Source: CAMDPA01 sp965223035 (GTDB taxonomy: Bacteria; Pseudomonadota; Alphaproteobacteria; Rhizobiales; Hyphomicrobiaceae). Taken from it: a DNA stretch of 64,000 nucleotides. Below are positions 59,112-64,000 of the stretch, in pieces (position 1 is the first letter of the stretch; the number at the start of each line of letters is the position of its first letter). Below the pieces are notes generated by a model. The model searched no databases and had not been told where the DNA came from. It saw only the letters and a program-made list of their open reading frames with translations. The translations under genes and the position numbers were made by a program. Where the stretch lies: positions 1,984,001 to 2,048,000 of the forward strand of contig OZ244980.1 in the NCBI GenBank assembly GCA_965223035.1, read 5' to 3'.

Positions 59112-59473
59112 GAGGTTGGTCCAACCAGTTGGGACGTGACGTGCGCTCAGCCCCGCGTTGCCGATCAAGCCGGCAACCTTATGCCGGGGTCAAGTCCGGT
59201 CTCGTTGCCAGCGTTGGTCTTTATCGGATCGCGGCTAAAGCACAAAGTCGCTCTACAACTTAGGGCGATGATCTAGGCCGTTGGTCTCGGTGTTTCGTTT
59301 GACTTGTCAAATTCCTGTCTATCCATCGTTAGTTGTAACGGGATCAGCAGAGCGCGGCTGCGCGTGGCCGCTCAATCCGACGGCGTTGCAGGCTTTGATC
59401 TTGCATTTGATTCACGGTTGAATGGGTTCGCTCGGTCTTCGACGTCACAACCATCGCTTGGGAGGATTTGTGG
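59112..59473. other. Divergent intergenic region, 362 nt
   Basis: Between serA and the carboxymuconolactone-decarboxylase-like gene. It contains a remnant of a family 1 element (59225-59276). Promoters for both genes should be here. I see no gene. Confidence 0.55.
59225..59276. repeat. Family 1 hairpin element remnant (copy 9)
   Basis: CTAAAGCACAAAGTCGCTC, TACAACTTAGGGCGATGAT, CTAG. Only the GGGCGATGATCTAG end is clear; the arms are strongly degenerate. Included with low confidence as a decayed copy. Confidence 0.45.
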
Positions 59474-60073
59474 ATGACCAACGCCGCATCTGCCGACAGG
59501 CTGCCGCATACGCGCAAGGTATCGCGGTTGCCGCCGCTGCCGGAACAGGTGGACCCGATCGTCGCGCAGCGGTTTGCGGATCAGCGCGCGCGCGGCGGCG
59601 AACCCTTGAACCTCCATTTGACCCAGGCCCATGCGCCGCACCTGACCAAAGCCAAGAGCGCGTTTGTGTGGATGCTGCGTAACGAGACGAAGCTGGGTCG
59701 CCGGCTTTTGGAGCTGACAATCGTGCGCACCGCGCTGATCGTCGATTGCGCCTATGAGTTGGATCATCATGTGCCGATGGCCCGTAAAGCCGGGTATACG
59801 GATCAGCAGATCGATGCGTTGCGGGATTGGCGGTCGCAGGCCGCGCTGTTCCAGGACAAGGAGCTGACGCTGCTGGCCTTTATCGACCAGCTGTGTGCCG
59901 GCGGCGAGGTCGACGATCCGACCTATGCGGCGTTGGCGGGACATTTCAGCCCGCAGGAAATTGTCGAGATCTGCTATTGCGCCACCTCATATTACGCCAA
60001 TGCTCTGTTCGTGAAGGCCCTGCGCATCGAGATCGACGCGCCGCACGTCAAAGCCGCCGATGGCAAATACTAG
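59474..60073 (+). CDS. Carboxymuconolactone decarboxylase/AhpD-like family protein
   Basis: A 199-aa helical protein. ATG 59474 has GGAGG 8 nt upstream; a TTG two codons earlier is too close to it. The family core is KLGRRLLELTIVRTALIVDCAYELDHHVPMARKAG, in which one Cys and the E-x-x-H pattern remain but the C-x-x-C redox pair of AhpD is lacking, so peroxidase activity is unlikely. QIDALRDWR, LLAFIDQLCAGGEVDDPTYAAL and EIVEICYCATSYYANAL follow. Function may be decarboxylase-like or unknown. The TAG stop is part of the CTAG duplicated by the second IS copy, so the coding sequence is intact. Confidence 0.87.
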   Translation: MTNAASADRLPHTRKVSRLPPLPEQVDPIVAQRFADQRARGGEPLNLHLTQAHAPHLTKAKSAFVWMLRNETKLGRRLLELTIVRTALIVDCAYELDHHVPMARKAGYTDQQIDALRDWRSQAALFQDKELTLLAFIDQLCAGGEVDDPTYAALAGHFSPQEIVEICYCATSYYANALFVKALRIEIDAPHVKAADGKY

Positions 60074-60086
60074 GGCCTGTTGTGAT

Positions 60087-60428
60087 TCAGCGCGAGTGTA
60101 TCACAGTTGCTGCCGCATAGATCATTGCACGGTAGCTGCTGTCAGTCTTCTCGCTGCGTGTGGCGATACGCTTGAACTCCTTGAGTTTGCAGAAGAAGTT
60201 CTCGATGAGGTGGCGCCATTTGTAGATCTCCTCGTCGATTTGGAGACGCCGTTTTCGTTTTGGTCTTTGCGAGATGACGATGCCGGCACCCCGCGCGTTC
60301 AGTTCATCAATGATCCAGTTGCAATCGTAGGCCTTGTCAGCGATCAGCGCTGCGAACTCGACCTTCTCGATCAGCGGTGCGACGCCGACCGTATCGTAGC
60401 GATTTCCGGGCAGCAGAACGAAGCGCAC
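60087..60428 (-). CDS. IS5-family transposase, C-terminal frame (orfB), copy 2
   Basis: Same as in copy 1: catalytic Asp in LIADKAYDC and Glu in HLIENFFCKLKEF. The internal ATG gives 113 aa, but the frame is likely entered by -1 frameshift from orfA further upstream. Confidence 0.85.
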   Translation of the reverse strand: MRFVLLPGNRYDTVGVAPLIEKVEFAALIADKAYDCNWIIDELNARGAGIVISQRPKRKRRLQIDEEIYKWRHLIENFFCKLKEFKRIATRSEKTDSSYRAMIYAAATVIHSR

Positions 60429-60448
60429 GAGACTGCCGAGGGCGTCGG

Positions 60449-60838
60449 TCAGTGCGACAATCTTCGTTGTCCACCCGCCCTTCGACTTGCCGATGGCCTG
60501 ACTTTGAGTCCCCCTTTTGCGCCGTGTCCGTGGCGATGGACATGGACGATGGTGGCATCGATCATCGCGTACTCCATGTCCGGATCATCGGATAGAGCGT
60601 TGAAAATTTTCGCAAAAACATCACGCGCAGCCCAATAACGAAAGCGCTGAAACACCGTATTCCAATTGCCGAATTCCGATGGCAGGTCGCGCCATGGACT
60701 GCCCGTGCGAACGATCCACAGAACGGCTTCGATGAACACCCGACCATCACCACCGGTGCGACCGGCATCGGTCTTCTTGCCCAGACAAAGCGGCTCAATC
60801 TTTTCCCACTGACGATCTGTCAAACAGTAACGAATCAT
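60449..60838 (-). CDS. IS5-family transposase, N-terminal frame (orfA), copy 2
   Basis: Same 129-aa frame as in copy 1, starting MIRYCLTDRQWEKIEPL and including the first catalytic Asp in MIDATIVHVHRHG. It leaves the family frame at the AAAAGGGGG run, where a -1 shift would continue into orfB. No difference from copy 1 was seen. Confidence 0.85.
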   Translation of the reverse strand: MIRYCLTDRQWEKIEPLCLGKKTDAGRTGGDGRVFIEAVLWIVRTGSPWRDLPSEFGNWNTVFQRFRYWAARDVFAKIFNALSDDPDMEYAMIDATIVHVHRHGHGAKGGLKVRPSASRRAGGQRRLSH

Positions 60839-60908
60839 TTGCAGCCCCCTGTTTTGGGAGCTTGAATCACAAACCAGGTCCAAAGTGAATCCTGATTCCC
60901 AACAGGCC

Positions 60909-60966
60909 CTAGAGCAACCTGCCTTTGATCGGAATCGGAACGAACCCGATTAAAGGCAGGTTGCTC
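60909..60966. repeat. CTAG-bounded hairpin element (family 1, copy 10, reversed), interrupted at its start by an IS
   Basis: CTAG, AGCAACCTGCC, TTTGATCGGAATCGG, loop, CCCGATTAAAGGC, AGGTTGCTC. Unlike most copies both ends carry the GTTGCT-type arm, as if two ends were exchanged. The first CTAG is the IS target site, and before insertion it would have included the stop codon of the gene ending at 60073. Confidence 0.87.
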
Positions 60967-60980
60967 ACCACTTTAAGAGC

Positions 60981-61059
60981 GATCATCTTTGCGCCTTAAA
61001 TCGGAACCGGCGCAATTGGAATCGGCGTTGCGGTTCCGATTTAAGGCGCGATGATCTAG
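60981..61059. repeat. CTAG-bounded hairpin element (family 1, copy 11, long loop)
   Basis: GATCATCTTTGCGCC, TTAAATCGGAACCGG, a long internal segment with GCAATTGGAATCGGC, CGGTTCCGATTTAAGGC, GCGATGAT, CTAG. Here both ends carry the ATCATCGCGCC-type arm. Its CTAG is shared with a family 2 repeat. Confidence 0.87.
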
Positions 61060-61136
61060 ATCAGTCCACCTAAGGCGGATTAGCTTTGCTGGGCGGGGGA
61101 GCGGGAGGGTTCAAGCCAACTCTGAAACGCTTTAGA
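61056..61136. repeat. Family 2 intergenic repeat, abutting a family 1 element
   Basis: CTAGATCAGTCCACCTAAGG, CGGATTAGC, TTTGCTGGGCGGG, GGAGCGGGAGGGTTC, AAGCCAACTCTGAAACGC, TTTAG. The same fusion with a family 1 copy occurs at 49029. No gene is seen in 60910-61222 apart from these repeats. Confidence 0.75.
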
Positions 61137-61222
61137 GAGCACCTTGCTGTTGATCGGAAGCGGGAGGAAACCGATCAAAGCTTTCCAGCCCGGCAAATCG
61201 CATCGGCCGCGGTGGAGGACCG

Positions 61223-64000
61223 TCAAGCTTGTTGGCGTTCGGACGCCCGATCGACATCGGCTGAGGGACGCGGCAGTGCCGGTGCGCGCAGTTGAGCCAA
61301 CAAAGTGGCTTCCTGCGCCTTGGCCCGTTCGGCGTTGGCCAGTTTGACGTGGCCGAAGCCCTTGATGCCGAGCGGTAACCGAGCGAGCTCTACGGCAACG
61401 GGGTGCGTATCGGGCGACAGCCGTTCGCTGATCTCGCCCAGCAGGCGCTCGTAGTCTGTGATCATCTGGCGCTCGAGCCGGCGCTCGCTGGTTCGCCCGA
61501 ACAGATCCCAGCGCGTGCCGCGCAGACCGCGGGCCTTGGCTAGCCAACGGAACAGCGGCAGGATCACCCAGCCTGGGATGCGCAGTTTGCGCGGATGTCC
61601 GGTCACCTTGTCCTTCCAAGCCCAGGACATCAGCGGCGGTGCCAGATGGAAGTCGATGTGGCGCACGCCCTCGAATTGGGCATCGATCTCCGCCTTGAAT
61701 TTCGGCTCGGTGAACAGTCGCGCCACCTCGTACTCGTCCTTGTAGGCCAACAGCTTGTGGTAGGCTTCGGCCACCGCCGCAGCGAGCCCGGACGCGCCTG
61801 GCGCTTGCGAGCGTTCGACGCTGGCGACGGCGTCGACCTGGGCGCGATAGCGTGCGGCGAGCGCGTCATCTTGGTATGCCGACAAGTGTTTGCTGCGCTG
61901 CGCAACCATTTCGTCCAACGTGGGTGATGCGGGTGGGTGCGAGGCCGCGATCGGCGCCAAATAACGATTGAGCGCGTCGAGATCGTGCACGGCCAAACGC
62001 CCGAATCGAAACGCCTGCCGGTTCATCTCGACGGCGGCGCCATTGAGCTCGATCGCCTGTTCAATTGCCGCCGCCGGGATCGGCACATGACCCAATTGAT
62101 AGGCCAGTCCTAACAGCAGCATGTTGGCGGCGATCGAATCCCCGAACAGGCGCGTCGCGTAGCCATGGGCGTCGATCGCGTGGCATGGACCACCCTTTAC
62201 TTTTTCGGCAATGGCAGCACGCAGGCCGTCGCCAGGCACCGCTAAGTCGGGGTCGCGGGTGAATGCGCCCGTCGTCATCTCATAGGTCGAGAAGACCACC
62301 GCGGTCGCGCCGGGTTTCACCGCGTCGAGAATCTTGTTGGACGCGGTGACGACAAGATCGCCGCCGACGATCAAATCAGCGCCCCCGACCCCGACGCGGA
62401 TGGCGTGAATGTCGGCGGGGCTTTTCGCGACCTTCATGTGGCAGGCAACGGCGCCGCCTTTTTGTGCAAGGCCGGTCATGTCGATCGAGCCGAAGCCCAA
62501 GCCGGCCATGTGTGCGGCCTGGGCCAACACCGCACTGATCGTCACCACACCGGTGCCGCCGACACCATTGACGATCATGGCGTAGGGCGCATCGAGCGAC
62601 GGTAGGTCCGGCTCCGGTAGTGCGCCGAGCATAGCGGCAACGCCGCTCTGCCGCTCGCCGTCAGCACTGGTCGATGATCGGGTTGGCTGGCCGGCTTTTT
62701 TTATGCTGGCGCCGTGCAAGGTGACAAAGCTTGGGCAGAAGCCCTCAAGGCAGCTGAAATCCTTGTTGCAGGCCGATTGATCAATCTGCCGTTTGCGTCC
62801 GAACGCGGTTTCCAGCGGCAATATCGCCACGCAGTTAGAGACAACACCACAGTCCCCGCATCCTTCACAGACGGCGGGGTTGATGTACACCCGCCGGTCG
62901 GGGTCGGGGAACAGCCCGCGCTTGCGCCGCCGGCGCTTCTCCGCAGCGCAGGTTTGGTCGTAGATCAGGACGGTGACCCCAGGTGTCTCCGCCAATTGCC
63001 TTTGCACCGAGATCAGGTTGCGGCGGTGGTGAACCGCCACTACGGCGGGTAACTGGCCGGAGCCAGCGTATTTGTCAGGCTCGTCCGTCACCACGACGCA
63101 ACGGCGCACGCCTTCAGCCAAAACCTGACGGGCCATCTGCGCGACGGTGATGCCGCCATCCAGCGCTTGGCCGCCGGTCATCGCAACGGCGTCATTGTAG
63201 AGCAGCTTGAATGTGATGTTGGTTCCGGCGGCGACGGCGGCCCGGATCGGAAGACTGCCGGAATGGATATAGGTGCCGTCACCCAGGTTCTGGAACACGT
63301 GCTTTCGGGTCGAAAACGGAGCCTCACCGATCCAATTGGCGCCCTCCCCACCCATTTGCGTGAAGCCTTCGGTGTTGCGGTCCATCCACTGCACCATGTA
63401 ATGGCAGCCGATGCCGGCATACGCGCGCGCGTCCTTGGGCAAGCGGGTGGATGTGTTATGCGGACAGCCGGCGCAAAAGTAGGGTGTGCGCGGAAATCTG
63501 TCGGCCTGCGTTGCGCGGTTGCCGCGCAGCTGGTTGAGTTGGGCGACACGCGCCTTGAGATGTTCGCCGCCCGACCCGCGCTGGATCAGCCGGCCACCAA
63601 TCGAGAGCGCAAGCTCGGTCGGCTCAAGCGCGCCGAATGCCGGAAACAGCCAGTCGCGGATATCGTTGGCCTCACTGCGCTTGCCCAGCACGTCCGGCCG
63701 GTTGGGCTGATCGAATAGCTGCTCTTTGACTTGCGTTTCGATCAGCGAACGCTTCTCCTCGATCACCAGGATCAGATCGAGCCCATCGGCGAAGCGCTGC
63801 AGGCCTTCGGGTTCCAGCGGCCAGGTCATGGCGACCTTGTAGAGCCGCAGCCCCAGTTCGTTGGCCTTGACCTCGTCGATGCCCAGCTCATCCAACGCGG
63901 CGCGCGTGTCGAGGTAGCTTTTGCCGGTGGTGATGATGCCGATCTTGGCGTTGCTGCCGCCTGACATCACGATCCGGTCCAGGCGATTGGTCTTGGCAAA
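61223..64000 (-). CDS. Indolepyruvate ferredoxin oxidoreductase, fused large form (5' end outside window)
   Basis: C-terminal 925 residues of a fused alpha/gamma 2-oxoacid:ferredoxin oxidoreductase of about 1150 aa; the frame stays open to the window edge. In order: the end of the pyrimidine-binding half (IGIITTGKSYLDTRAALDELG), YFCAGCPHNTSTRLP, the thiamine diphosphate site GDGTYIHSG to LLYNDAVAMTGGQ, a 4Fe-4S motif (NPAVCEGCGDCGVVSNC), then the gamma domain (NGVGGTGVVTISAVLAQAAHMAG, DMTGLAQKGGAV) and a DUF6537-like tail. It oxidises aryl pyruvates from amino acids to acyl-CoA in the cytoplasm, passing electrons to ferredoxin. It ends after TSER-rich sequence close to a repeat cluster. Confidence 0.92.
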   Translation of the reverse strand, partial: FAKTNRLDRIVMSGGSNAKIGIITTGKSYLDTRAALDELGIDEVKANELGLRLYKVAMTWPLEPEGLQRFADGLDLILVIEEKRSLIETQVKEQLFDQPNRPDVLGKRSEANDIRDWLFPAFGALEPTELALSIGGRLIQRGSGGEHLKARVAQLNQLRGNRATQADRFPRTPYFCAGCPHNTSTRLPKDARAYAGIGCHYMVQWMDRNTEGFTQMGGEGANWIGEAPFSTRKHVFQNLGDGTYIHSGSLPIRAAVAAGTNITFKLLYNDAVAMTGGQALDGGITVAQMARQVLAEGVRRCVVVTDEPDKYAGSGQLPAVVAVHHRRNLISVQRQLAETPGVTVLIYDQTCAAEKRRRRKRGLFPDPDRRVYINPAVCEGCGDCGVVSNCVAILPLETAFGRKRQIDQSACNKDFSCLEGFCPSFVTLHGASIKKAGQPTRSSTSADGERQSGVAAMLGALPEPDLPSLDAPYAMIVNGVGGTGVVTISAVLAQAAHMAGLGFGSIDMTGLAQKGGAVACHMKVAKSPADIHAIRVGVGGADLIVGGDLVVTASNKILDAVKPGATAVVFSTYEMTTGAFTRDPDLAVPGDGLRAAIAEKVKGGPCHAIDAHGYATRLFGDSIAANMLLLGLAYQLGHVPIPAAAIEQAIELNGAAVEMNRQAFRFGRLAVHDLDALNRYLAPIAASHPPASPTLDEMVAQRSKHLSAYQDDALAARYRAQVDAVASVERSQAPGASGLAAAVAEAYHKLLAYKDEYEVARLFTEPKFKAEIDAQFEGVRHIDFHLAPPLMSWAWKDKVTGHPRKLRIPGWVILPLFRWLAKARGLRGTRWDLFGRTSERRLERQMITDYERLLGEISERLSPDTHPVAVELARLPLGIKGFGHVKLANAERAKAQEATLLAQLRAPALPRPSADVDRASERQQA

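Larger units (their letters stand above)
60073..60909 (-). mobile_element. IS5-family insertion sequence, copy 2
   Basis: An 837-bp copy that reads the same as that at 27803-28639, including ends and the split transposase, in the same orientation on the chromosome. It is flanked by CTAG at 60070-60073 and 60909-60912. The insertion lies at the junction between the stop codon of the carboxymuconolactone-decarboxylase-like gene and the family 1 element beginning AGCAACCTGCC. Confidence 0.93.

Noticed and set aside
27803..60909. A 33-kb composite transposon bounded by the two IS copies
   Set aside because: Each copy has its own CTAG on both sides and its own hairpin-element target, so two independent insertions are simpler. 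The DNA between them holds housekeeping genes (fabI, hemC, hemD, tsaD, gpsA, htpG, serA).
1..64000. CRISPR array, tRNA or rRNA genes
   Set aside because: No spaced direct repeats of CRISPR type were seen; the dispersed hairpin elements are not regularly spaced. I could not recognise any tRNA or rRNA sequence by eye.

Overview
The window is chromosomal DNA of a high-GC alphaproteobacterium, most likely from the Hyphomicrobiales (Rhizobiales). Support comes from the hemC-hemD-mitofilin(Mic60)-hemY order, the DUF1150 gene next to an hsp20 gene, tsaD followed by gpsA, a yejABEF-type transporter, fabI, and several xanthine-dehydrogenase-family genes. I see no rRNA, tRNA, CRISPR array, prophage or plasmid functions. 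About 50 protein genes are supported; both window edges cut a gene.

Layout. 1-6993: an oligopeptide-type ABC importer with two tandem substrate-binding proteins (the first cut by the window edge), two permeases and a double ATPase. 7190-10621: a small unknown protein, a 3-hydroxybenzoate/salicylate-type FAD monooxygenase with a zeta-class GST, and a heat-shock pair (hsp20, DUF1150) with an RpoH-like promoter. 10795-16414: a GT87 membrane glycosyltransferase facing a HAD-UbiA/DprE1/DprE2/GtrA series that resembles decaprenyl-phosphoryl-arabinose synthesis plus transfer. 16604-24699: a MetE-like methyltransferase, a molybdenum hydroxylase operon (medium, small, and large subunit fused to CoxG) with a dihydroxyphthalate-decarboxylase-like protein, a GNAT protein and an Rrf2 regulator. 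24940-31046: an unrecognised membrane protein, an enoyl-CoA hydratase, an IS5-family element, RidA, a GST and FabI. 31071-37095: a zinc-protease/RimK-like fusion lacking the ATP-grasp core, a PdxA2-type dehydrogenase with a UbiD-type decarboxylase, and arabinose-5-phosphate isomerase KdsD. 37196-47433: hemY, mic60, hemD and hemC facing away from tsaD and gpsA, then a cell-wall amidase. 47998-60073: an EamA transporter, MoaB, an esterase, an amidase/deacetylase pair, a nitroreductase, a dienelactone hydrolase, HtpG, a thioesterase, SerA and a carboxymuconolactone-decarboxylase-like protein. 60073-64000: the second, apparently identical IS copy, a repeat cluster and the 3' part of an indolepyruvate:ferredoxin oxidoreductase gene.

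The most unusual feature is a set of short intergenic hairpin elements bounded by CTAG. They recur about ten times, often share that CTAG with a second repeat family, and supply or overlap the TAG stop codon of at least seven genes. Both IS copies sit in the CTAG at the same end of such an element. The strongest candidate for an under-described system is the arabinosylation-like cassette at 10795-16414. All functional assignments come from reading motifs and gene order; no database search was possible.
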